DNA of 64,000 nucleotides from JAMHWF01 sp035911095 (GTDB lineage Bacteria; Pseudomonadota; Gammaproteobacteria; Burkholderiales; Burkholderiaceae_C). A model generated the notes under the pieces. That model ran no database searches. It was given only the letters and a program-made list of their open reading frames with translations, and was not told the DNA's origin. The stretch is taken from the NCBI GenBank assembly GCA_035911095.1, contig JAMHWF010000128.1, forward strand, positions 104,066 through 168,065, given 5' to 3'. Below are positions 35,827 to 45,388 of the stretch, one piece after another; the stretch's first letter is position 1; every line of letters begins with the position of its first letter. A program made the translations under genes and the position numbers.

Positions 35827-36045
35827 GTGGCGCCACGCCATATCGCTATCATCCGCGCCGTCACAGCGGATCTCGACCGCACCCTGACCATGGAGCATGA
35901 AGCGCTGATCCTGGCGTCGCCGTCGATCGCGACCGCAGCGCGGAACCACGGCGCGACCGCCGTCACGCGGATCGCGCGGGCCACCGGCGACGCCACCCTG
36001 CATCCCCTCGGCCCGCGAGCCGACCCTGTGGAACGCCGCCTATGA
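35827..36045 (+). CDS. Possible 72-codon leader ORF overlapping the bioA start
   Basis: A GTG-started frame (MAPRHIAIIRAVTADLDRTLTMEH...) runs between the palindrome and bioA and ends in TGA overlapping the bioA ATG by 4 bp (ATGA), the same junction type as bioF-bioD, bioD-bioB and bioB-P450. Third codon positions are mostly G/C (about 59 of 72), as in real genes here, but the minus strand is also open over most of it. No family is recognised and there is no clear ribosome-binding site. It may be only the bioA leader. Confidence 0.25.
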   Translation: MAPRHIAIIRAVTADLDRTLTMEHEALILASPSIATAARNHGATAVTRIARATGDATLHPLGPRADPVERRL

Positions 36046-37439
36046 GCCCGTCGGACATCGCCCTCGAAGGGGCCAACCGCGCCTGGCAGGCGCGCAGCCT
36101 GCGCCATGTCTGGCACCCCTGCACCCAGATGCAGCGGGCAGCCCGGGTGCCGCCGCTCCCGATCGCGCGCGGCGAGGGGCCCTGGCTCGAAGACTTCGAG
36201 GGGCGACGCTACTTCGACGCGACGAGTTCCTGGTGGGTCAACCTCTTCGGCCACGGGGACGAGCGCCTGAAGGATGCCTTGCGCGATCAGCTGGACCGCC
36301 TGCCGCACGTGATGCTGGCCGGCTGCACGCATGCACCGGCCGTCGAGCTGGCCGAACGCCTCCACGCGCTGACGGGCGGCGCCCTGGGCCACTGCTTCTT
36401 CGCCAGCGACGGCGCGTCGGCGGTCGAGATCGCGCTCAAGATGAGCTTCCACCACTGGCGCAACCGGGGCCGTGCGGAGAAGCGTGAGTTCGTCTGCCTG
36501 CGCCAGGGCTACCACGGCGAGACCCTCGGCGCGTTGGCAGTGACCGACGTGCCGATCTTCCGCGACGCCTACGACCCGCTGCTGATGCGCGCGCACCAGG
36601 TGATGTCGCCCGACGCGCGACAGGCCGTCGACGGCGAGGGGCCGACCGACGTCGCTCGGCGTGCCGTCGACGACTTGCGAGCCCTGCTCGAACAGCGGCA
36701 CGACCACATCGCCGCGCTGATCGTCGAGCCGCTCGTGCAGTGCGCCGCCGGCATGGCGATGCACGACCCGGGCTACCTGCGCGAGGTGCGTGCGCTGTGC
36801 GACACGCACGACGTGCACCTGATCGCCGACGAGATCGCCGTCGGCTGCGGGCGCACCGGCAGCTTCTTCGCCTGCGAGCAGGCCGGCATCTGGCCCGACT
36901 TCCTCTGCCTCTCCAAGGGCATCAGCGGCGGGCTGCTGCCGCTGTCGCTGGTGATGACACGCGACGCGGTCTACGAGGTCTTCCTCGACGACGACATCGC
37001 GCGCGGCTTCCTGCACTCGCATTCGTACACCGGCAACGCGCTCGCCTGCCGGGCGGCGCTGGCGGTGCTCGACCGCTTCGCCGAAGACAACGTGCTGGCG
37101 CACAACCGCGAACGGGCCCGCGTGCTCACGGGCCTGCTCGAGCCGTTGCGTGCCGACCCGCGCATCGAGCACTTCCGGCAGCTCGGCATGATCTGGGCCT
37201 TCGACGTGCGCGCGGCGTTCGTCGGTGCGCGCTTCGCAGAAGACTTTCATCTCGCCGGGCGCCAGCACGGGCTGCTGATCCGCCCGATCGGGCGCAGCGT
37301 CTACCTGCTGCCGCCGTACGTGCTGGACGACGAGCTGTCGGCCTGGCTGGCCGAACGCCTGCACGCCACGCTGGACGCCGTCACGACGACGAAACCCCCT
37401 TTCGATGCTGATCGAGCACCTGAACCGGCAACTGCGTGA
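36042..37439 (+). CDS. bioA: Adenosylmethionine-8-amino-7-oxononanoate aminotransferase (DAPA synthase)
   Basis: BioA uses PLP and S-adenosylmethionine as amino donor to make 7,8-diaminopelargonate. The protein has 465 residues. Early HPCTQMQ and a DATSSWWVNLFGHGDERL segment are BioA hallmarks, then HCFFASDGASAVEIALKMSFHHW, the cofactor strand LIADEIAVGCGRTGSFFA, and CLSKGISGGLLPLSLVMT with the PLP Lys. It is the first recognised gene of a bioA-F-D-B-P450 unit and overlaps bioF by 35 bp. The operon faces away from the TetR/SMR pair. Confidence 0.97.
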   Translation: MSPSDIALEGANRAWQARSLRHVWHPCTQMQRAARVPPLPIARGEGPWLEDFEGRRYFDATSSWWVNLFGHGDERLKDALRDQLDRLPHVMLAGCTHAPAVELAERLHALTGGALGHCFFASDGASAVEIALKMSFHHWRNRGRAEKREFVCLRQGYHGETLGALAVTDVPIFRDAYDPLLMRAHQVMSPDARQAVDGEGPTDVARRAVDDLRALLEQRHDHIAALIVEPLVQCAAGMAMHDPGYLREVRALCDTHDVHLIADEIAVGCGRTGSFFACEQAGIWPDFLCLSKGISGGLLPLSLVMTRDAVYEVFLDDDIARGFLHSHSYTGNALACRAALAVLDRFAEDNVLAHNRERARVLTGLLEPLRADPRIEHFRQLGMIWAFDVRAAFVGARFAEDFHLAGRQHGLLIRPIGRSVYLLPPYVLDDELSAWLAERLHATLDAVTTTKPPFDADRAPEPATA

Positions 37440-38607
37440 ACGCACCGCGCAATCGCTGCGGCGGCAACGGCGCACGGTCACCTCGCCCTGCGGGCCGCAG
37501 CTGCGCGTACTAGACGGCGGCGCCGAGCGCTCGCTGCTCGCCTTCTGCAGCAACGACTACCTCGGCCTGGCGAACCACCCGGCCCTGGTCGACGCGCTCG
37601 CCGAAGGCGCGGGCCGCTGGGGTGTCGGCAGCGGGGCGTCGCACCTCGTCAGCGGACACAGCGAGGTCTACGAGGCGCTCGAGGCCGACCTCGCCTGCTG
37701 GCTGGCGCCGTGCATCCCCGGCGCCCGGGCCCTCTCTTTCGGCACCGGCTACCTGGCGAACCTGGCGCTGTTGACCGCGCTCGGCGATGCCCAGGCCACG
37801 CTGTTCGCCGACAAGCTCAACCATGCCTCGCTGATCGACGGCGGGTTGCTGGCGCGGGCCGAGATGCAGCGCTATGCGCACGGCCGGCTCGACGTGCTCG
37901 AACGCCAGCTCCAGCGCTGCGCGACGCCGATCCGCCTGATCGTCACCGACGCGGTCTTCAGCATGGACGGCGACCTCGCCGACCTGCCGGCGCTGCTGGC
38001 GCTGGCCGAGCGCCACGATGCCTGGCTGCTTGTCGACGATGCCCACGGTTTCGGCGTGCTCGGCCCGCAGGGCCGCGGCTCGCTCGCGCATTTCGGCCTG
38101 CGCAGCGAGCGGCTGGTCTACATGGGCACGCTCGGCAAGGCGGCCGGCGTCGCCGGCGCCTTCGTCGCGGCGCACCCCACGATCGTCGAATGGCTGCTGC
38201 AGGTCGGGCGCAGCTACATCTACACGACGGCCGCCCCGCCCGCGGTCGCGCATGCGCTGCGGGCGAGCCTGGCGCTGATCGCCGGCGAGGAAGGCGAGCG
38301 CCGGCGTGCGCTGCTCCGAGAACGCATCGGCCAGCTGCGACACGGCCTGGCCCGGCTCGTCGCGGGGCGCGCGTCGCTCGGCTGGCGGTTGCCCGAATCG
38401 CCGACCGCCATCCAGCCGCTGGTCGTCGGCGACAACGCGCGCGCGCTGGCCCTCTCCGCGGCGCTGGATGGCGACGGCCTGTGGGTGCCGGCGATCCGGC
38501 CACCGACCGTGCCGCTCGGGACCGCGCGGCTTCGCATCACCTTGAGCGCCGCCCACCGCGCCGACGATGTCGCGCGGCTGCTCGCCGCACTCGAGGCCGC
38601 CGCATGA
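37405..38607 (+). CDS. bioF: 8-amino-7-oxononanoate synthase (KAPA synthase)
   Basis: BioF condenses pimeloyl-ACP (or pimeloyl-CoA) with L-alanine. The protein has 400 residues. It shows LLAFCSNDYLGLANHPALVDA, GVGSGASHLVSGHSEVYEALE, LVDDAHGFGVLGPQGRG (Asp-Ala-His of the PLP pocket) and MGTLGKAAGVAGAF with the PLP Lys. The ATG at 37405 lies 35 bp inside the bioA end and matches the N-terminus expected for the family. The source of its acyl substrate is not obvious in this cluster: no bioC or bioH is seen, but a P450 lies at the operon end. Confidence 0.96.
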   Translation: MLIEHLNRQLRERTAQSLRRQRRTVTSPCGPQLRVLDGGAERSLLAFCSNDYLGLANHPALVDALAEGAGRWGVGSGASHLVSGHSEVYEALEADLACWLAPCIPGARALSFGTGYLANLALLTALGDAQATLFADKLNHASLIDGGLLARAEMQRYAHGRLDVLERQLQRCATPIRLIVTDAVFSMDGDLADLPALLALAERHDAWLLVDDAHGFGVLGPQGRGSLAHFGLRSERLVYMGTLGKAAGVAGAFVAAHPTIVEWLLQVGRSYIYTTAAPPAVAHALRASLALIAGEEGERRRALLRERIGQLRHGLARLVAGRASLGWRLPESPTAIQPLVVGDNARALALSAALDGDGLWVPAIRPPTVPLGTARLRITLSAAHRADDVARLLAALEAAA

Positions 38608-39328
38608 CGCGTGCACTGCCCGTGCGCGGCTGCTTCGTCGCCGGCACCGACACGGAGATCGGCAAGACCTCGGTCAGCGCCGCGCTGCTGCACCTGCTCG
38701 CGCAGCAGGGCGAGCGCACAGCCGGCCTCAAGCCGGTGGCCGCCGGCACGACCCTGCGCGAGGGCGTGCGCGTCAACGACGACGTGCAGGCGCTGCGTCA
38801 GGCCAGCTCGCTCGTGCTGAGCGACGCCGAGGTCGGCCCCTGCCAGTTCGAGGCGGCCTGCTCGCCCCACATCGCTGCCGCGCTGGAAGGCCGCCCGATC
38901 GATCGGCTGGCGCTGCCGCGTGCGGCGCAGGCGCTGGCCGGCCGCGCCGACTGGCTGGTCGTCGAGGGCGTTGGCGGCTTCCGCGCGCCGCTCGGCCCCG
39001 GCTGGGATGCCGCCGACCTCGCCTGTGACATCGGCCTGCCGGTGCTGCTGGTCGTCGGCCTGCGCCTGGGCTGCCTGAACCATGCGCTGCTCACTGCAGA
39101 CGCGATCACCGGGCGCGGCCTGCGGCTCGCGGGCTGGGTCGCCAACCGGGTCGATGCGACGATGGCGCATGTCGAGGCCAATCTGGCGACCCTGCATGAA
39201 CGCCTGCCCGCGCCCTGCCTCGGCGTCGTGCCCCGGCTCGCCGACCCGACGCCGGCGGCGGTCGCGGCCCACCTCGACCCCCGGGCGCTGCGCCTCGCCC
39301 TGAGCGCCTTTCACCCATCGGTATCTGC

Positions 39329-39332
<4 letters not shown>
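38604..39332 (+). CDS. bioD: Dethiobiotin synthetase
   Basis: BioD closes the ureido ring of dethiobiotin with CO2 and ATP. The protein has 242 residues from ATG 38604. FVAGTDTEIGKTSVSAALLHLL holds the P-loop, then GLKPVAAGT, the DWLVVEGVGGFRAPLG loop (E-G-x-G-G) and LVVGLRLGCLNHALLT. It overlaps bioF by 4 bp (ATGA) and bioB by 4 bp, so translation is coupled throughout. Confidence 0.96.
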
Positions 39333-40332
<1,000 letters not shown>

Positions 40333-40336
<4 letters not shown>

Positions 40337-41568
40337 GCGCCGTCGTGCGGCCGTCGCCGCCGGACCGCCCGCTGATCGACGATCGCTTCCTCCTCGATCC
40401 CTACCCGACCTACCGGGCGCTGCGCGAGGCGGGGCCGATCCACTGGAGCGAGGAGTTCTTCGGCGGCGCCTGGCTGCTGACGCGGCACGACGACGTCGAG
40501 GCGATGCTGCGCGACGCGCGCTTCTCGGCACGGCGCACCGGCGGCTGGGTGATGGGCAGCGGCGAGGGTGCCCGCGCCGAGCTGAAGGGCTTCCAGCAGC
40601 TGTTCTCGCGCGCGATGCTGTTCCTCGACGCGCCGGACCACCTGCGGCTGCGCCGGGTCCTGCAGGCCGGCTTCCGCCCCGAGGTGATGCGGGCGCTGCG
40701 GCCACAGGTCGAGACGGTGGTCGACCAGTTGCTCGAAGGGGTCGAAGCCGCGCGCGGCTTCGACTTCATGGAACAGGTGGCGCGGCCCCTGCCCACGCGG
40801 GTGATCGCCAGGCTGATGGGCATGGCCGACGACGGCCGCTTCACCGGCTGGTCGCAGGCCCTTGCGACCTTCATCGGTGCGCCGCGCCCGACGCTGGAGC
40901 AGGCGCGGCGCGCGCAGGCGAGCCTGCTCGAGATGGGCCGCTGCTTCGAGGCGCTGCTCGCCAGCGGGCGGGCGGAAGACGGGCTGGTCGGCAGCCTGGC
41001 GCGCGCCCGGCACGACGGCGCGATCGCCGACGACGCAGAGCTGCTCGCCCAATGCGCAATGCTGCTGTTCGCCGGACACGAGACCTCGTGCAACCTGCTC
41101 GGCAACGGCCTCTACCACCTGCTCGCGCAGCCCGGCCTCTGGGCCGAACTCCAGCGCGAGCCGCAGCGGCTGGCGGGCGCGGTGCGCGAGCTGCTGCGCT
41201 TCGACAGCCCGGTGCAGTACACCGGGCGACGCGTGACGACCGACCTCGTGCTGCACGGCCAGGTGCTGCGCCGGGGTGATCTGGTTCTCGGGCTGATCGG
41301 TTCGGCCAACCGCGACCCGCGCCGCTACGACGACCCGGAGCGGATCGACATCGGGGGCCGCGCGCCCTCGATGCTGTCCTTCGGCAGCGGCCCGCACGTC
41401 TGCATCGGCGCCGCGCTGACGCTGATGGAGGCCGAGCTCGCCTTCCGGGGGCTGATGCAGCGCTGGCCCGCGCTGTCACTGTCGCAGCCGCAGCCGCGCT
41501 GGAACCGCAACCCGGTCTACCGCGGGCTTGAAGCGCTCGAGGTCCGGGCGCCCGAGCCTGCGCCTTGA
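40333..41568 (+). CDS. Cytochrome P450, candidate BioI-like pimelate-forming enzyme
   Basis: The protein has 411 residues from ATG 40333, which overlaps the bioB stop (ATGA). It is a soluble class-I-type bacterial P450 with no membrane anchor. The heme-binding loop FGSGPHVCIGAAL holds the thiolate Cys 357; the I helix has FAGHETSCNL (AGHETS, 247-252); the K-helix ExxR is E286-LL-R289; the K-helix partner region is SPVQYTGRR and the C-helix PDHLRLRRVLQAGF. No ferredoxin or reductase gene is adjacent. In Bacillus, BioI (a P450) ends the bioWAFDBI operon and cleaves acyl-ACP to pimeloyl-ACP; the same A-F-D-B-P450 order here suggests an equivalent role, which is inference. Confidence 0.85.
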
Positions 41569-41765
41569 TGCGCAGCGCTCGCGGGCAAAACCCGTCTGCG
41601 GCCCGCGGACCGGCCGCGCCGCAACCCCGCCCCGGGGCGTGCGGCCCGGACGGTCGCCTGTCCCCGGTGGCGCCGCTAAACTCCGCCCTCCCCGCCGAAC
41701 CGGACGTCGGTCCGCCACGCCCGGCACCTCCGGCCCGACGGACCCACCGACCCACGGATCGACCC

Positions 41766-42158
41766 ATGCCCCGAGGCCGCCTCTCCGCCTTCCTGCTGGC
41801 CATGATGCTAGCGACCGCGCCGGCTCTGGCCCAACAGGTGGCGCGCTTCTTCCCGGCGACGGCCCTGCGCGGCATCGTCACGATCGGCGTCTTCCCCGAG
41901 ATCACGCTGAACGGGCAGGCGACCCGCCTCGCACCGGGCGCACGCATCCGCAACGGCGACAACATGCTGGTCACGCCGGCCTCGATGGTGGGCCAGCGCT
42001 GGACGGTGCACTACACGATCGAACCGACCAGCGGCCTCGTGCTGGACGTGTGGGTGCTGCGCGGCGACGAGATGGCCGTGCGGCCCTGGCCGACGACGCC
42101 GGAACAGGCCGCCGCCTGGCAGTTCGACCCGGCCGCGCAGACCTGGACCCGGCCTTGA
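41766..42158 (+). CDS. Small exported protein of unknown function
   Basis: The protein has 130 residues from ATG 41766. The signal peptide MPRGRLSAFLLAMMLATAPALAQQ should be cut near ALA-QQ. The mature part is short and beta-rich (IVTIGVFPEITLNGQATRLAPGARIRNGDNMLVTPASMVG...WTVHYTIEPTSGLVLDVWVLRGDE). I recognise no named family. A frame extending upstream to 41565 is judged non-coding because it is only proline/arginine-rich. It lies 197 bp after the P450 and 28 bp before miaB, so it could be transcribed with miaB. Confidence 0.7.
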   Translation: MPRGRLSAFLLAMMLATAPALAQQVARFFPATALRGIVTIGVFPEITLNGQATRLAPGARIRNGDNMLVTPASMVGQRWTVHYTIEPTSGLVLDVWVLRGDEMAVRPWPTTPEQAAAWQFDPAAQTWTRP

Positions 42159-42186
42159 GAGGCGTGACCCCCCGCAGGAGGCAGCG

Positions 42187-43548
42187 ATGAGCGACTCGCG
42201 CAAGGTATTCATCCGGACCTTCGGCTGCCAGATGAACGCCTACGACTCGGACAAGATGGGCGACGTGCTGCAGGCCGCCGCCGGCTACGAGCCGACCGAC
42301 GACGTCGAGCAGGCCGACCTGATCCTGTTCAACACCTGCTCGGTGCGCGAGAAGGCGCAGGAGAAGGTCTTCTCCGACCTCGGCCGCGTCAAGCACCTGA
42401 AGAAGAAGGGCGTGCTGATCGGCGTCGGCGGCTGCGTCGCGAGCCAGGAGGGCGCGGCGATCATCGAGCGCGCGCCCTACGTCGACGTGGTCTTCGGCCC
42501 GCAGACGCTGCACCGCCTGCCCCAGCTGCTCGACGCGCGCACCCGGCTCGGCCGGCCGCAGGTCGACATCAGCTTCCCGGAAATCGAGAAGTTCGACCAC
42601 CTGCCGCCGGCGCGGGTCGAGGGCGCGAGCGCCTTCGTCTCGATCATGGAAGGCTGCTCCAAGTACTGCTCGTACTGCGTCGTGCCCTACACGCGCGGCG
42701 AGGAGGTGAGCCGGCCCTTCGAGGACGTGCTGACCGAGGTCGCGGGCCTGGCCGACCAGGGCGTGCGGGAGGTGACGCTGCTCGGGCAGAACGTCAACGC
42801 CTACCGCGGCGCCTTCGGCGACGAAGGCGGGACCGCCGACTTCGCGACCCTGATCGAGGTGATCGCCGAGATCGACGGCATCGAGCGCATCCGCTACACG
42901 ACCTCGCACCCGAACGAGTTCACCAGCGCGCTGATCGAGACTTACGCCCGGGTGCCGAAACTGGTGAGCCACCTGCACCTGCCGGTGCAGCACGGCAGCG
43001 ACCGCCTGCTGATGGCGATGAAGCGCGGCTACACCGCGCTCGAATACAAGAGCATCGTGCGCCGGCTGCGAGCGGTGCGGCCGGGGCTGAGCCTGTCGAG
43101 CGACTTCATCGTCGGCTTCCCGGGCGAGACCGACGACGACTTCGCGCGGCTGATGAAGCTGGTCGACGACGTCGGCTTCGACCATTCGTTCAGCTTCATC
43201 TTCAGCGCGCGGCCGGGCACCCCGGCAGCGGCGCTGCACGACGACACGCCGCGAGAGGTGAAGCTGGCCCGCCTGCAGCAGCTGCAGGCGGCGATCGAGG
43301 CTGAGGCCGCCCGCATCGGCGCGCGCCGCGTCGGCACGGTGCAGCGCATCCTCGTCGAAGGCCCGTCGCGCAGGGATCCGACGGAGCTGATGGGCCGCAC
43401 CGAGTGCAACCGCATCGTCAACTTCGCCGGCGGGCCGCAGGCGGCGCGGTGGGTCGGGCAGATGATCGATGTCGAGATCACGCAGGCCTTTCCGCACTCG
43501 CTGCGCGGCCGCGTGGCCGAGCACGCCGACGCGACGCTGGCCGGCTGA
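42187..43548 (+). CDS. miaB: tRNA-2-methylthio-N6-dimethylallyladenosine synthase
   Basis: MiaB adds the methylthio group to i6A37 of tRNAs that read U-starting codons. The protein has 453 residues with AGGAGG 5 bases upstream of the ATG. The N-terminal UPF0004 domain has FGCQMNAYDSDKM, FNTCSVREKAQEK and GGCVASQEG with three cluster cysteines; the radical-SAM motif is EGCSKYCSYCVVPYTRG; then LLGQNVNAYRG, HLPVQHGSDRLL and a C-terminal TRAM domain (VQRILVEGPSRRDPTELMGRTECNRIVNF). Confidence 0.97.
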   Translation: MSDSRKVFIRTFGCQMNAYDSDKMGDVLQAAAGYEPTDDVEQADLILFNTCSVREKAQEKVFSDLGRVKHLKKKGVLIGVGGCVASQEGAAIIERAPYVDVVFGPQTLHRLPQLLDARTRLGRPQVDISFPEIEKFDHLPPARVEGASAFVSIMEGCSKYCSYCVVPYTRGEEVSRPFEDVLTEVAGLADQGVREVTLLGQNVNAYRGAFGDEGGTADFATLIEVIAEIDGIERIRYTTSHPNEFTSALIETYARVPKLVSHLHLPVQHGSDRLLMAMKRGYTALEYKSIVRRLRAVRPGLSLSSDFIVGFPGETDDDFARLMKLVDDVGFDHSFSFIFSARPGTPAAALHDDTPREVKLARLQQLQAAIEAEAARIGARRVGTVQRILVEGPSRRDPTELMGRTECNRIVNFAGGPQAARWVGQMIDVEITQAFPHSLRGRVAEHADATLAG

Positions 43549-43584
43549 ACGCCGGGGCGACGCGGCGTCGCCCGCAGCTGGAGT

Positions 43585-43893
43585 TCAACGGCGCGCGCCG
43601 AAACCCGCCCACCACAAGCCCGCGGCGCTCGCCAGCACGATGCCGACGTAGGTCGCCATGCGGCCGTCGCGCCCGAAGTAGAGCAGCCCGACGACGCTGG
43701 CTGCGGCCCCGGCCGCGACCGCGAACCCCGCCAGGCGGTGCCAGGGCACGGGCTTCAGCTCGCGGCGCCAGCACAGTTTGGCCAGCGCGGCGCCCAGCAT
43801 GCCGACCATGGCCGCCGGCAGGAAGAAGTTGGCGAGATGGTTGAGGGCGTCTAGCGGATTCACCTGATGCGGTGTCGCGCCGTGCGACGCCAA
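43585..43893 (-). CDS. Small membrane protein of unknown function
   Basis: The protein has 102 residues with about three hydrophobic helices (LANFFLPAAMVGMLGAALAKL, RLAGFAVAAGAAASVVGLLYF and MATYVGIVLASAAGLWWAGF) and a short N-terminal tail with NPLDALNHLANF. I recognise similar orphan proteins opposite hemA in Burkholderiales but no named function. Its start at 43893 is 32 bp from the hemA start; the two promoters must share the AT-rich TTTTATAATC block. Confidence 0.7.
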   Translation of the reverse strand: MASHGATPHQVNPLDALNHLANFFLPAAMVGMLGAALAKLCWRRELKPVPWHRLAGFAVAAGAAASVVGLLYFGRDGRMATYVGIVLASAAGLWWAGFGARR

Positions 43894-43912
43894 GAGCGAG
43901 CGGGCCGAATTT

Positions 43913-43918
43913 TATAAT
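43913..43918 (+). promoter_or_regulatory. Consensus -10 (TATAAT) directly before hemA
   Basis: A perfect TATAAT lies in the only AT-rich block of the hemA upstream region (AATTTTATAATC). Transcription would begin about 6-7 bases later, at or next to the hemA GTG (43925), predicting a leaderless or nearly leaderless mRNA. No convincing -35 is seen. The same block read on the minus strand (ATTATAAAAT) could serve the divergent gene. Confidence 0.5.
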
Positions 43919-43924
43919 CTGGAA

Positions 43925-45232
43925 GTGAGCGTCTTCGCCCTTGGCCTGAACCACAACACCGCACCGCTCGAGCTGCGCGGCCGGGCCGCGTTCGCACCGC
44001 AGCAACTGGCGCCTGCACTGCAGGGCTTTCGCTCCCGCATCCCGGGCGACGCGGCCGCCGCGCCCGAGGCCGCGCTGCTGTCGACCTGCAACCGCACCGA
44101 GCTCTACGTGGCCGCGGGCCCGCAGCCGGCTGCCGAGCTGGTGCGCCCTGCGGTCGACTGGCTGGCCGAGACCAGCGGGGTGGCGAGCCGCCAGTTGCTG
44201 GACCATGCCTACGTCATCAACGGCGGCGACGCCGCGCGGCACGCCTTTCGCGTGGCCAGCGGGCTCGACTCGATGGTGCTGGGCGAGCCGCAGATCCTCG
44301 GCCAACTGAAGCACGCGGTGCGCGAGGCCGAGCAGGCCGGCACGCTCGGCAGCACCCTGCACCAACTGTTCCAGCGCTCGTTCTCGATCGCGAAGGAGGT
44401 GCGCACCGCGACCGAGATCGGCGCGCATTCGATCAGCATGGCCGCCGCCACGGTGCGCCTGGCGGGCCAGATCTTCGAGGACCTGCGCACGACGCGGGTG
44501 CTGTTCGTCGGCGCCGGCGAGATGGTCGAGCTGGTCGCCACGCACTTCGCGGCGCGCACGCCGCGGGCGATGGCCGTGGCGAACCGCACGCTGGAGCGCG
44601 GCGAGAAGCTGGCGGGCCGCTTCGGCGCCGAGGCGATCCGCCTCACCGACCTGCCGCAGCGCCTGGCCGAATTCGACGCCGTCGTCTCCTGCACCGCGAG
44701 CTCGCTACCGATCATCGGCCTGGGCGCGGTCGAGCGGGCGCTGAAGCAGCGCCGGCGCCGCCCGATGTTCATGGTCGACCTGGCGGTGCCGCGCGATATC
44801 GAGCCCGAGGTCGCGCGCCTGGCCGACATCTACCTCTACACCGTCGACGACCTGTCGACGCTGGTGAAGACGGCGGGCGAGAAGCGCCAGGCCGCGGTGG
44901 CGCAGGCCGAGGCGATCATCGAGTCGGGCGTGCAGAGCTTCGTCCACTGGCTCGACCAGCGCAGCACGGTGCCGCTGATCCGCGCGCTGACCGCGCAGGC
45001 CGACGACTGGCGCGCGCACGAGATCGCCCGTGCGCGCAAGCTGCTGGCGCGTGGCGAGGACGTCGAGGCCGTGCTCGAGGCGCTGAGCCGCGGGCTGACG
45101 CAGAAGATGCTGCACGGCGCGCTGGCCGAACTGCACGCCGCCGACAGCGCCCAGCGCGCCCAGGTCGCCCACACGGTGTCGCGCCTGTTCCTGCGCGGCA
45201 ACGTGCGCGACCCGGGCGACACCCAGCGTTAG
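43925..45232 (+). CDS. hemA: Glutamyl-tRNA reductase
   Basis: HemA reduces glutamyl-tRNA(Glu) to glutamate-1-semialdehyde with NADPH, the first committed step to heme; HemL (window start) takes the product. The protein has 435 residues with a GTG start. It begins (M)SVFALGLNHNTAPLELRGR, with the catalytic Cys 55 in LLSTCNRTELY, then SGLDSMVLGEPQILGQLKHAV, the NADPH loop VLFVGAGEMVEL and a C-terminal dimerisation helix domain with KLLARGEDVEAVLEALSRGLTQKMLHG. No ribosome-binding site precedes the GTG, consistent with the leaderless prediction. prfA follows, as in many proteobacteria. Confidence 0.97.
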   Translation: MSVFALGLNHNTAPLELRGRAAFAPQQLAPALQGFRSRIPGDAAAAPEAALLSTCNRTELYVAAGPQPAAELVRPAVDWLAETSGVASRQLLDHAYVINGGDAARHAFRVASGLDSMVLGEPQILGQLKHAVREAEQAGTLGSTLHQLFQRSFSIAKEVRTATEIGAHSISMAAATVRLAGQIFEDLRTTRVLFVGAGEMVELVATHFAARTPRAMAVANRTLERGEKLAGRFGAEAIRLTDLPQRLAEFDAVVSCTASSLPIIGLGAVERALKQRRRRPMFMVDLAVPRDIEPEVARLADIYLYTVDDLSTLVKTAGEKRQAAVAQAEAIIESGVQSFVHWLDQRSTVPLIRALTAQADDWRAHEIARARKLLARGEDVEAVLEALSRGLTQKMLHGALAELHAADSAQRAQVAHTVSRLFLRGNVRDPGDTQR

Positions 45233-45388
45233 CGGCGCTGCCCCGACGCAGCCCCAGGTGGGGCAACGAGGCCGGGAGCCGCCGGCCCGACCCGCCCCTA
45301 GGCGCCCCGTCGCTCCTGCCGCCTTTCGATCGACACCGCCGTCACCGTCGCCTCCGTCCAACCCACCGCCGAAGCCCAGCCCCGCGAG

